Shown: positions 17,701 to 26,149 of the stretch, one piece after another
Layout of the letters: each line of letters starts with the position of its first letter
How positions within the stretch are numbered: position 1 is the first letter of the stretch
Origin: Pectobacterium peruviense
GTDB taxonomy: Bacteria; Pseudomonadota; Gammaproteobacteria; Enterobacterales; Enterobacteriaceae
DNA length: 64,000 bases
Direction of reading: 5' to 3'
NCBI RefSeq assembly: GCF_002847345.1
Contig: NZ_LXFV01000019.1
Coordinates: 1-64,000 of the forward strand
Position numbers and translations under genes: made by a program
The notes under the pieces: generated by a model
What the model saw: only the letters and a program-made list of their open reading frames with translations
Told to the model about the DNA's origin: nothing
Databases searched by the model: none

Positions 17701-18597
17701 TCAACCTGATATCGTCTTCATCGTTTCAATAAAATTCATAATATTCGGGTTCGGGTTCTTCGCGTTATAAACGGCGTAGATATAGCTCAAGCATTTAAAA
17801 TCTTCGATTGGCAGAAAAAGAATATCCTGACGATTATTAGGAATTGTTGATCTTCCAACGAGCGTGACGCCTAATCCTGCCCCAACCAATGCCAACGCCG
17901 TATGTATTTCGACCGTGCGATGAGCAACGGCGGGCTGTACGCCATATTCGATAAATTTATCCTGAATTCGCATGGTATAGCTGCTTTTAGGATCGCTCGG
18001 AAAAATAATAAAGGGTGAATTACAAAAATCTCGCAGCGTAATAAAATTCTTCCGGCTCAAATAGTGATTAATCGGAATCGCCGCCACAAGAGGATCAATC
18101 AAGATCAGTTCGCGCGACAGTTCCTGCCCGTCAGTCGGCTCGCTGATATCCATTTCACGGGTGAAACCAATATCAATGGATTGCGTTGATAGCAGATCGG
18201 TCTGATATTCAGAAAGCACCTCTTTTAGGGTGATACTAATATGGCCGTGCTTTTCTGAAAAAAGTTTGATTGTTTCGGGAATAAGATTAAACATCACCGA
18301 CCGGACAAACCCCAAATTGAGATTAACGGATGCAGTACTCACATACTGCAACGCGTCCCTTTCGAGCTTGTCAAAGCTGAATATCACTTCATGAGCTTTG
18401 TTAAAAAGAAACTCGCCCAGCTTTGTCAGCGTAATGGGTCGAGAAGTACGGTTAAACAGCTCACCGTTCAACTCTTTTTCCAGCGACGTGATTTGCAGGC
18501 TGATTGCCGCTGGAGCAAGAGAAAAAACCTTCGCGGCCTGGCTTATTCCCCCTGCTTCAACCACTTTACAGAAATAACGCAATTGTTTGATATTCAT
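17701..18597 (-). CDS. LysR family transcriptional regulator
   Basis: 298-residue LysR-type regulator: N-terminal winged helix-turn-helix (residues 1-60, YFCKVVEAGGISQAAKVFSLAPAAISLQI) and a two-lobed periplasmic-binding-protein-like effector domain (about 90-290). It lies convergent to the aldolase-MFS pair rather than divergent, but is the nearest regulator and probably senses the transported acid or its product. The HTH is similar to that of the Nac/Cbl/TcbR group in layout only; no specific orthologue is recognised. Confidence 0.85.
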   Translation of the reverse strand: MNIKQLRYFCKVVEAGGISQAAKVFSLAPAAISLQITSLEKELNGELFNRTSRPITLTKLGEFLFNKAHEVIFSFDKLERDALQYVSTASVNLNLGFVRSVMFNLIPETIKLFSEKHGHISITLKEVLSEYQTDLLSTQSIDIGFTREMDISEPTDGQELSRELILIDPLVAAIPINHYLSRKNFITLRDFCNSPFIIFPSDPKSSYTMRIQDKFIEYGVQPAVAHRTVEIHTALALVGAGLGVTLVGRSTIPNNRQDILFLPIEDFKCLSYIYAVYNAKNPNPNIMNFIETMKTISG

Positions 18598-18741
18598 GGC
18601 TCGCTATCCTCTACCGATCGTTTGGTATGTTATCAGCTAACGTGGATAGTGGTTTCCTTAAAAAGGTTCTAAAAGAAAAAAGGCGGTTTCCCGTCTTGAT
18701 ATAACGCCTCATTATCCTTTACCCCAACGCCGTGTTAATCC

Positions 18742-19491
18742 CTACTCTGCCAGTAGCTCACGTAACATTCGCTCAGGGTTGTTCAGGAAAGAACGCGTGA
18801 TTTGATAGTGTTCTGTGTCCTCATAGGACACCTGCTGTATTCCCTCTTCACTGAACTCAAAGATAGTAGCATCAGGGTACGCCATCAGGATCGGGGAATG
18901 GGTCGCGATAACAAACTGCGATCCTTCAAGAATGAGGTCGTGCATACGGGCAATCGCAGCCAGCTGCTTACTGGGCGACAGTGCGGCTTCTGGTTCGTCG
19001 AGCAGATAAATCCCCTCTTTACCAAAACGGTTGAGCAGCAGCGCCATGAAGGATTCGCCGTGGGATTGTTCATGCAGCGAATGACCACCATAGGAATCGA
19101 TCACGGGTGGATCAAAGCCAGGCTCGCTATCTAGCCGCTCAATCTCCGTCGCGACATTGAAGAAACTCTCCGCACGTAAGAAGAAGCCGTTTTTAGGCCG
19201 CTTGATGCCTTTCGCTACCCGCAAGAAATTCGAGAGTCTGGAATGCGAGGTACGAGTGCCGAAGTTGAAATTGCGGGTGCCGCCTTCAGGGTTAAATCCC
19301 ATCGAAACCGCAATGGCTTCCAGCAACGTAGATTTTCCTGAGCCATTCTCGCCGATAAAAAACGTGACTTTTGGATGCAGATCCAGCTTATCCAATGAGC
19401 GAATCGACGGAATCGAAAACGGATACACCTCAAGTGAATCCACTTTTTCGTGTGCCAGCGCGATTCGACTGATGTATTGCGTTGAGATCAT
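18742..19491 (-). CDS. AAA family ATPase (SMC/ABC-type, stand-alone)
   Basis: 249-residue ABC/SMC-like ATPase. Walker A GENGSGKST (47-55), a signature-like HGESFMALL, Walker B GIYLLDEPEAALS and the H-loop ATHSPILMA are all intact, so it should bind and hydrolyse ATP. There is no coiled-coil insertion or nuclease domain, unlike OLD or RecF proteins. Similar small ATPases are widespread in Enterobacterales with no clear function. It has no obvious partner gene: the LysR gene lies downstream on the same strand and the orphan 149-aa gene diverges. A defence role cannot be claimed from this context. Confidence 0.75.
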   Translation of the reverse strand: MISTQYISRIALAHEKVDSLEVYPFSIPSIRSLDKLDLHPKVTFFIGENGSGKSTLLEAIAVSMGFNPEGGTRNFNFGTRTSHSRLSNFLRVAKGIKRPKNGFFLRAESFFNVATEIERLDSEPGFDPPVIDSYGGHSLHEQSHGESFMALLLNRFGKEGIYLLDEPEAALSPSKQLAAIARMHDLILEGSQFVIATHSPILMAYPDATIFEFSEEGIQQVSYEDTEHYQITRSFLNNPERMLRELLAE

Positions 19492-19809
19492 ACGCAGTCT
19501 TCCTGACAGGTAATGAGTGAAAATATCCTAACACAGCGTGAAATAAAAAATAACTCTGTATTAATTCAACAAAAATAATAATCCAAAAAAAAAAACATCA
19601 CCAGCATAATGACATTATATTTAATTTGACGTATGCCATCCCCCCCTCATCCACAGGTCATATTGTGCATTACCCTATTCATAACTAAATTAATCCAACA
19701 TGCAAACAAAGAAAATATTTTCAATTCAACCTTAACAAGGCAAGAATTAATTATTTTATTTGTGAAGCATGGAAAACACACAATAAAACCTAATAGAGAG
19801 AAAATAATC
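19492..19809. other. Divergent intergenic region
   Basis: 318 bp, very AT-rich, between the AAA ATPase and the orphan protein. A frame in phase with the orphan gene extends upstream to 19633 but lacks a ribosome-binding site. No clear operator is seen. Confidence 0.4.
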
Positions 19810-20259
19810 ATGGCTAAAATCACACAGTTTGTAGGAACCGAAGCCACTGCTGGAAAATTACTGCCAGCATCATGGCAATTGTTCTCCAGAGGCAGCATGA
19901 GTGAATGTGGTACGATCAAAGTTAATTCTATTAGTGATTACAGCGCCAATATCACTATTGCAGTCAATATTCATCACGTCCCTTTTAATGCGACGGTAGA
20001 TATTAACCTGCTTGATAAAGATCCGAGTTCAACATCTGGTTCTGCCACCGTCAGTTTCGATGGTGGTCCAGTAGAGAATGTTCGCTATCACGAAGGGAAA
20101 GCTAATAACCCGCACAATTATAAAGGCGGAAATGCTATTTTCCTGGATGATTTACAATATGAAAACCTTAGCGTCAGCCTTCAACTGTGGCCGGTTGAAG
20201 ACAAAACGTTGTTCTATATTAAAGTCCCAATGCTTTCTTTCTGGTTAGTCGCGGGTTAA
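19810..20259 (+). CDS. Orphan protein of unknown function
   Basis: 149 residues, not recognised. There is no signal peptide or membrane helix; the sequence is rich in beta-forming residues with an alternating pattern (ANITIAVNIHHVPFNATVDINLL, then SASVSF-like strands) and ends in a hydrophobic tail (VPMLSFWLVAG), suggesting a compact beta-sandwich. ATG 19810 is preceded by AGAGAG at 9 bases and is preferred to the longer frame from 19633. It is a single-gene unit with a strong hairpin behind it and AT-rich flanks, consistent with an accessory gene. Lectin-like or secreted-effector roles are possible but not supported by any motif. Confidence 0.65.
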   Translation: MAKITQFVGTEATAGKLLPASWQLFSRGSMSECGTIKVNSISDYSANITIAVNIHHVPFNATVDINLLDKDPSSTSGSATVSFDGGPVENVRYHEGKANNPHNYKGGNAIFLDDLQYENLSVSLQLWPVEDKTLFYIKVPMLSFWLVAG

Positions 20260-20268
20260 TTAGCAATA

Positions 20269-20303
20269 GTTTCCTCGCTCACCGATATGGTGAGCGAGGA
20301 AAC
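20269..20303. terminator. Strong bidirectional hairpin
   Basis: Perfect 15-bp stem, GTTTCCTCGCTCACC at 20269-20283 and its complement at 20289-20303, with a 5-base loop. It sits between two convergent genes. No long T-run follows on either strand. Confidence 0.7.
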
Positions 20304-20375
20304 AGTATTACAACACGAGTGATGCTACACCTACATTCTTGAACCGATACTTATTCATCAGCTCAAAATATCAAC

Positions 20376-22598
20376 TTAGAAATTATAGTTGACCGTCATC
20401 GAGACGCTGCGAGGCGCGCCATAAACGGCATAAGGCGCAAGGTAGTCGTTGTACTCTTTATCAAACAGGTTGTTGATATTCGCCTGTACCGCCAGCTGTT
20501 TAGTGACCTGATAGCGGCTAAACAGGTTAACCAGCGCGTAGCTGCCTTGCTCGGCACGCAGCGTGGTATTTTGCGGGCCAGAACCCTCCTGCCAGATACC
20601 ATTTTGCCAATTCACGCCGCCGCCAACGGTTAGCTCCGGCAACGTTGGTAACTGGTAGCGGGTAAACAGCTTGAACGACGTGCGCGGCTGTTCTGGGTTG
20701 ACCGACTTGCCATCTTGATCGTCAACAACATAGCGCGAGCCGCCAAACGTCATTTGCAGGTTATCCGTCACCGCGCCATTAACTTCAAACTCAATACCTT
20801 TACTAACGACACCGTCAACAGCGTAATAAATTGTCTCGTTCGATCCTGCAAAACGGCTGCTATCCGTCTGTGCAACGTGATCCTGCTCAATACGGAAAAC
20901 TGAAACCGACGCTGTCAAGCGACTGTTATACCAATCCCCTTTCAGACCCGTTTCGTAGTTTCTGCCCGTGGTCGGCTGCAAGTAAGTTTTATTAATATCG
21001 CGCTTGTTGTTCGGCTGGAAAATATCGGTATAGCTGGCATACGTCGACCAAGTATCGTTGATGTCATACACCAATCCAGCATACGGCGTAATCCGGTTTC
21101 TGCTATCGCTATCCGAAGATCCGTCCACGCTCCAATCTGTGTAACGCGCACCAATGATCAGGTGCAGCGGATCGGTCAGCGAGAAGCGTGCTGAAGTGTA
21201 GGCGGATTTCTGACGTGTCGTAGAATTTTCGTAGGGTTGCCAAGCACTCCATGCAGGGTCGGCAATATTACCATTCCAGTTGAAATAGTTACCGATATCG
21301 TCGGGAGTCATTGCGCTTGTAGGATAAGAGTTATTGTAGTCATTACTTTGTTTACTATAACTCGCCCCTACCACCAACTCATGCTGGCGACCTAATAGCT
21401 CAAATGGGCCAGTTGCATAGGTATCGACAGAGTCGATTTTACGCTTCCCTCTATTCCACCCACCATAGGCTCCAGCGTTATAAGCGGGATAATAAGGATC
21501 GACAAGCAGACCTGTATTTTTATCTGGGAAACCGTTGGCATACATCTGTTTCGAGTCAAAATTCGTCTCGTCATGCGTTCCGTTCATACGCACCTGCCAG
21601 CCGTTATCAAAACGCTGGGTCAATCCTGCGAACACCTTTTTCGACGTTGTATCGGTATAGCTCCAGTTAGGCGCGGAGTTCAAGCTGCGATCAAAACGAA
21701 CACGACTTCCATCACTGTACCATGTCGGCAAACCTCCCCACGTTGAGTTAGTGTTGTGATTATCTTGGTAATCATAGCCAAGCGATAACGTGGTGGAATC
21801 TGTTACATCAGCATCAATCACACCGTAGAGGAATTTTTTACGGCTGTGGTAACGATCGAGCCAGGTGTCGTTATCCTGATAGCCCGCGACTACACGTCCG
21901 CGCACGTTACCGGATTCTGTCAGCGGCGCAGACAGATCGGTCACCATGCGCTGTTTATCCCATGAGCCGTAGCTGCCGGACACCGAGCCTTTGAACTCGC
22001 GGCTGTCCGCATGCTTGCGCACCATGTTTACCGCCGCAGAAGGGTTACCCGTTCCCGTCATTAGTCCCGTCGCACCGCGTACCACTTCGATGCGGTCATA
22101 GATCGCCGCATCCGAAGCGGAGTCGCCAAAGTTCCAAATATCATCAACCACCGTCGGAATCCCGTCGAACAGATAGTTATTGATAAGGAAACCACGAGCG
22201 AAATACGTCATACGTTCAGAATCAATAGCTTTAGAGGACACACCCGTGGTGTTCGCCATCACCTCGCCAATCGTTTGCAGGTTCTGATCTTCGATACGCT
22301 GCTGACTAATAACACTCACCGACTGCGGGATATCGCGTGGCGTCAGCGTCATCTTCGTTCCGGCGCTAGTGACTTTCACGCTGTAATCCTGTGGATCGCT
22401 GGCTTCTGCATTAGCATTGGCGTTAGCGCTGACAACAAGCGTGTCGCCTGAGGCAGGATTTTCTTCGGCAATAGCCTGAGCAGGCAGGAAAGAGGCAGAA
22501 ATCAATAGGGCGAGAAGAGAGACTCCGAATGGTTTTGTTCCAGCCAGCGAAGAATCACAAACGCGCGTTTTTCCGGCGCGAGTAACTCCAAAAGACAT
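20376..22598 (-). CDS. fhuE: TonB-dependent siderophore receptor, FhuE-like
   Basis: Outer-membrane receptor of 740 residues for ferric siderophores, closest in pattern to FhuE (ferric coprogen/rhodotorulic acid). Signal sequence ends near residue 44 (AQAIAEE), TonB box DTLVVSA at about 53, plug domain (DIPQSVSVISQQRIEDQ, then NYLFDGIPTV and YDRIEVVRGATGLM), and a 22-strand barrel ending MTVNYNF with the C-terminal aromatic needed for BAM insertion. AAGG lies 8 bases before the ATG, and a Fur box is upstream. No siderophore biosynthesis genes are nearby, so it probably imports xenosiderophores. The precise ligand is inferred only from family resemblance. Confidence 0.85.
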   Translation of the reverse strand: MSFGVTRAGKTRVCDSSLAGTKPFGVSLLALLISASFLPAQAIAEENPASGDTLVVSANANANAEASDPQDYSVKVTSAGTKMTLTPRDIPQSVSVISQQRIEDQNLQTIGEVMANTTGVSSKAIDSERMTYFARGFLINNYLFDGIPTVVDDIWNFGDSASDAAIYDRIEVVRGATGLMTGTGNPSAAVNMVRKHADSREFKGSVSGSYGSWDKQRMVTDLSAPLTESGNVRGRVVAGYQDNDTWLDRYHSRKKFLYGVIDADVTDSTTLSLGYDYQDNHNTNSTWGGLPTWYSDGSRVRFDRSLNSAPNWSYTDTTSKKVFAGLTQRFDNGWQVRMNGTHDETNFDSKQMYANGFPDKNTGLLVDPYYPAYNAGAYGGWNRGKRKIDSVDTYATGPFELLGRQHELVVGASYSKQSNDYNNSYPTSAMTPDDIGNYFNWNGNIADPAWSAWQPYENSTTRQKSAYTSARFSLTDPLHLIIGARYTDWSVDGSSDSDSRNRITPYAGLVYDINDTWSTYASYTDIFQPNNKRDINKTYLQPTTGRNYETGLKGDWYNSRLTASVSVFRIEQDHVAQTDSSRFAGSNETIYYAVDGVVSKGIEFEVNGAVTDNLQMTFGGSRYVVDDQDGKSVNPEQPRTSFKLFTRYQLPTLPELTVGGGVNWQNGIWQEGSGPQNTTLRAEQGSYALVNLFSRYQVTKQLAVQANINNLFDKEYNDYLAPYAVYGAPRSVSMTVNYNF

Positions 22599-22678
22599 GG
22601 TATATCCTTGGTTAACGAATGATGATTTTGGCGAGATGCTGATGCGTTTCTTGTCAACATTTGCACAGAAAGGTAAAT

Positions 22679-22697
22679 GATAACTATACGCATTATT
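22679..22697 (-). promoter_or_regulatory. Fur box upstream of the FhuE-like receptor
   Basis: The 19-mer GATAACTATACGCATTATT matches 14 of 19 positions of the Fur consensus and lies about 80 bp before the receptor start, predicting iron repression. Confidence 0.7.
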
Positions 22698-22740
22698 ATT
22701 GTTATTTCAATGAAATGGTTAATTTCCTTAAAATACAAAC

Positions 22741-23450
22741 TGATAGAAAAGAATAAATCACCATGTCGTTAACAAGGTATTGTTACAAAAAGAACATACG
22801 TGACATTTATAACAGCTCAGTCCGCCCAAGAACGGCCAGCGTCATCCGACGTCTGCCTGAGTGATTTCAGTATCGGTTCAATCCCTCACGGCAAACCTAA
22901 ACCGATAATCGTCTTACTGAAGATGCTTCTAGACAGAAATAGCCATTCCGGTGACGCGACGATCCAGAATTTTTCCTGATACAACGACATATTCACTTGA
23001 CCGGTTGAGCAGGGTTTTATCGGCTAGGTAGTCGCCGTGGCGTCACCTTTTTACACATGGCGCAACATACGTTGGTGGGGGGAGGAGGATGAAGGAGATA
23101 GAAGGCCAGCGAAACGGTAATGCACTTCGCTGGCACAAACCGAGCTGAGTGATAGGTCAGTCAAGAGGAAGAATCAAAGAGTAACCGATTCATAAAAAAC
23201 ATATTTTCTGACACAGAATGCATTTTCGTTATAAATAGTCTGGTATTTTCCCTGGCGAGGCTAATACGCACTTAATTTCTTATTTTTATCAACATATAAT
23301 CAATAAATATCAGATTATGTTTCTTATCATAGGCCAATATAGAGGCCTAAGAACGAGTGAAATTCACCCTTGCCTAAAAATATTTAATATGATAAAGAAA
23401 TATTCATATTGGAAGTATAATTTAGCGTACTAATAATGAGGCTTATTGTA
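22741..23450. other. Long gene-poor region with possible coding remnant
   Basis: About 700 bp with no convincing gene. On the minus strand around 22928-23043 there is a 37-codon stop-free stretch with protein-like composition (HGDYLADKTLLNRSSEYVVV and on), bounded by stops, that may be a relic. A 9-bp inverted repeat GCCAGCGAA (23105-23113) / TTCGCTGGC (23126-23134) follows a purine-rich GGAGGAGG tract. TAGGCC (23330-23335) / GGCCTA (23344-23349) is a small hairpin before the GNAT gene. Confidence 0.4.
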
Positions 23451-23864
23451 ATGAATTTGAATGTTACTGATACACCAGAGTCGGATGAAGAAGAGTTTGT
23501 CATAGCGAGCCTCTGGAAACACAACGCGCAGTATGATGCTGTTGATATTTCTCCTCTATTTTTAAATTTCAAAGACGATGATAATAATATTATCGCAGGA
23601 TTAATCTCCAGAACTTGGTGGGGAGCATTGGAGGTTCAATATCTTTGGGTTAGTGAGAAGTATCGTAAAAGCGGCCTTGGTCGACAACTTATGCAAGCTG
23701 CTGAAAAAGAAGCGTTAAAACGCGATTGCCATCTGGCCTACGTAGATACATTCGCATTCCAGGCTAAGGGATTCTACGAAAAACTGGGATACAAAGAGTA
23801 TGGAAATCTGCCGGGGTATGCGCACAAACATACTCGACATTATTTAGCTAAATTAATCCGTTGA
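23451..23864 (+). CDS. GNAT family N-acetyltransferase
   Basis: Acetyl-CoA-dependent acetyltransferase of 137 residues. The GNAT core is visible: strand 4 VQYLWVSEKYRKSGLGRQLM contains the R/Q-x-x-G-x-G/A acetyl-CoA loop (RKSGLG), and the C-terminal motif AFQAKGFYEKLGYKEYG is the usual end of the fold. Start ATG 23451 has GAGG 9 bases upstream; 23436 is an alternative. It lies 29 bases before the PAS-LuxR gene in the same direction and may share its transcript. Substrate unknown. Confidence 0.8.
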   Translation: MNLNVTDTPESDEEEFVIASLWKHNAQYDAVDISPLFLNFKDDDNNIIAGLISRTWWGALEVQYLWVSEKYRKSGLGRQLMQAAEKEALKRDCHLAYVDTFAFQAKGFYEKLGYKEYGNLPGYAHKHTRHYLAKLIR

Positions 23865-23893
23865 ATTAATCCCGACCTATTAAGGAGGGCAGG

Positions 23894-24583
23894 ATGCCAT
23901 CATCACAAACAAACATGACTGATTATATTCGCAATCTGATTATTATGATGGAGTGTTTAAATGAACCATGGGGTATTAAAGATTTATCATCACGCCATGT
24001 TTACATGAATAAAGCCGCTTACCTTTATACCAATACGCCGATGAGTTTTGATATTGAAGGACGACTTGATGATGAATTTCCTGCCAGTTGGGCGGAACTT
24101 TCCGACGATTTAAAAGAACATGACAGGCTGACAGAAAATAGTGAACAGCGCGTAACTGTAATAGAAACGCACTATTGGTATGGAAAGAAAACGCTGACCC
24201 CCTTCGTGAGCGAAAAGATCCCCATCTTTGATGAGAATAAACTTTGCATTGGGACCATATGGAATGCCAGACCTCTGGACACCCGGTCTCCACTCATCTA
24301 TATAGACCAAAAAAAGCCTACTACATTACAAACGGAGCTAACTACCAGCATTTTCACCCAGTCAGAATTAGATATTATCTTTCTGATATTACAGCGTTTA
24401 TCAAATAAAGAAATCGCAAGGAAAATGAACGTATCACCAAAAACAATCGAGAATCGAATATATAACATGTATCAAAAGGCAGAGGCGCACTCACTACCTC
24501 AATTTGAGGAATTCTGTCGCCATATGGGAATCGATGGTTATATCCCTAATTCTCTCATCGAGAAAGGCATTCAATTTATATAA
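23894..24583 (+). CDS. PAS-LuxR type transcriptional regulator
   Basis: 229-residue regulator: an N-terminal PAS-like sensor region (about 10-130, PWGIKDLSSRHVYMNKAAYLY, FDENKLCIGTIWNARPL) and a C-terminal LuxR/FixJ helix-turn-helix (about 150-215, FTQSELDIIFLILQRLSNKEIARKMNVS with KTIENRIYNMYQKA as recognition helix). It is not an acyl-homoserine-lactone binding LuxR, since the autoinducer domain residues are absent. An AGGAGG site precedes the ATG. It is followed after 14 bases by an NCS1 permease gene, so it probably controls that transport gene. Confidence 0.8.
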   Translation: MPSSQTNMTDYIRNLIIMMECLNEPWGIKDLSSRHVYMNKAAYLYTNTPMSFDIEGRLDDEFPASWAELSDDLKEHDRLTENSEQRVTVIETHYWYGKKTLTPFVSEKIPIFDENKLCIGTIWNARPLDTRSPLIYIDQKKPTTLQTELTTSIFTQSELDIIFLILQRLSNKEIARKMNVSPKTIENRIYNMYQKAEAHSLPQFEEFCRHMGIDGYIPNSLIEKGIQFI

Positions 24584-24597
24584 GAGAACATATCTAC

Positions 24598-25914
24598 ATG
24601 GAAAAAATAGATGATTATCCCGTCAACCGCGTTCCGCTGAATGTTCGGCTGCCTTTCTTAAACGTGGCATTAGTGCATATCGGCATGTTAACCGCGCTAG
24701 ACCAGTTTATGTTAGGTGCAGTGCTTGGCCATTCAATGACGCTAAGTCAGGCATTTCTTGCCATCTTTATTGGTAGCGCCATTTTTGGCGTAGTGACCGT
24801 AGGGCTTGGCTATGCGGGGATGAAAGAAGGTATGTCGGGCAGCCTGCTCGCACGCTGGTGCGGCTTTGGCCGTATGGGTTCCGTCCTTATTGGGCTGGTT
24901 ATCGCCGTTAGCCTTATCGGCTGGTTCGGCGTCCAAAATGCCGTGTTCGCCAAAGCACTCAACTTCGCCATGGCGGATAAGCTCGGTTTTGGCTGGTCCG
25001 CCGCCCTATCCGGTATTGCGCTGACGCTGCTGGTGGCCTTTGGTTTCAAAGCACTACGTTTCACCGCCAAAATCGCCGTGCCAATGTTTATCATCGTTAT
25101 CGGCTACATTTCGATAATGACGCTATCCGGCCACAATATCGCTGAACTGATCGCATCAGCGCCTAACGGTGAGGCTATTTCCATTAGTGCCGGCGCAACG
25201 ATGGTGGTCGGTGGTTGCATCGTTGCCAGCTTAATTACTCCAGATATGACACGCTATTCCCAAAAAGGAAAGCACGTGTTCTGGATGACAATGCTGTCGA
25301 TTATTGTCGGCGAGTTTATTGTGAATGGCCTTGCCATCATTATTGCCCGCGCGCTCAATACCGCAGATGTTGTGACAATCATGTCTCAGGCGGCTGGTGG
25401 TATCGGGCTGATTGCCGTTATATTTTCGACATTGAGAGTGAACGATATCAATCTTTATTCCTCCTCTTTAGGGATCGCCAATGCCATAGAGGGCGTCACA
25501 GGGAAAAAATTACGCTATGTCTCAATAACGCTGGTGATTGGCCTTATCGGCACCGCACTATCCGTAGCGGGTATTCTGGATCGCTTTATCGATTTTCTGA
25601 CGCTATTGGGCGTACTGTTCCCACCCATTATCGGTGTGATGCTGGTTGATTATTATATTTTACGCACTCACAGAACGCTGCTCGACACCAGCCGTGCCGA
25701 AGGGAAATTGCCCGATATCACACAAACGCCGCTGATTGGCTGGCCAGCTATTATTGCCAGTATTGTCGGTGCCCTCATCGGGTTAGCCTTTGAGTGGGGC
25801 GTGCCAGCATTTAATTCGTTACTAGCAGCCAGCCTGCTTTATTGGATAATAAAGATTTACACCAATAGCCATATTCATTTTAGGAAACCAGAGCATAACC
25901 AAAATTTAAAATGA
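24598..25914 (+). CDS. NCS1 family permease, CodB-like (purine/cytosine type)
   Basis: 438-residue inner-membrane permease with about 12 helices of the nucleobase:cation symporter-1 family (PF02133). Typical pieces are VNRVPLNVRLPFLNVALVH near the start, LLARWCGFGRMGS in the first repeat, and NDINLYSSSLGIANAIEG in the second half. It lacks a neighbouring cytosine deaminase, so the substrate may be cytosine, another nucleobase or a related heterocycle. It forms a probable operon with the PAS-LuxR gene (14-base gap) and ends at a clear terminator. Confidence 0.85.
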   Translation: MEKIDDYPVNRVPLNVRLPFLNVALVHIGMLTALDQFMLGAVLGHSMTLSQAFLAIFIGSAIFGVVTVGLGYAGMKEGMSGSLLARWCGFGRMGSVLIGLVIAVSLIGWFGVQNAVFAKALNFAMADKLGFGWSAALSGIALTLLVAFGFKALRFTAKIAVPMFIIVIGYISIMTLSGHNIAELIASAPNGEAISISAGATMVVGGCIVASLITPDMTRYSQKGKHVFWMTMLSIIVGEFIVNGLAIIIARALNTADVVTIMSQAAGGIGLIAVIFSTLRVNDINLYSSSLGIANAIEGVTGKKLRYVSITLVIGLIGTALSVAGILDRFIDFLTLLGVLFPPIIGVMLVDYYILRTHRTLLDTSRAEGKLPDITQTPLIGWPAIIASIVGALIGLAFEWGVPAFNSLLAASLLYWIIKIYTNSHIHFRKPEHNQNLK

Positions 25915-25948
25915 AATAGGTAACAAGATAAAATTAATCTATAATCCA

Positions 25949-25983
25949 ATCGACCTCACCCTACAGGGGTCGATATATTTTTT
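25949..25983 (+). terminator. Intrinsic terminator after the permease
   Basis: Stem ATCGACC (25949-25955) / GGTCGAT (25968-25974) followed by ATATTTTTT (T-run 25978-25983). Confidence 0.75.
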
Positions 25984-26149
25984 ACTTAAGCAAAATAGCT
26001 CCTGAATAATTCCAACTGCATGCAAGCGACAACGCACGGGCAGTTTGAAGCATGACGGATATAGGCCATGATGGCCTTGGGATGGGGCCTTATATATTCC
26101 CGTGAAATAATAAGGCTGATTAGCAATATTCATGCTAGGAAAAGGATTT

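Noticed and set aside
18742..20259. Two-gene phage defence system (AAA ATPase plus orphan protein)
   Set aside because: The genes are divergent, have no nuclease or toxin domain, and the ATPase resembles common housekeeping-type stand-alone ATPases.
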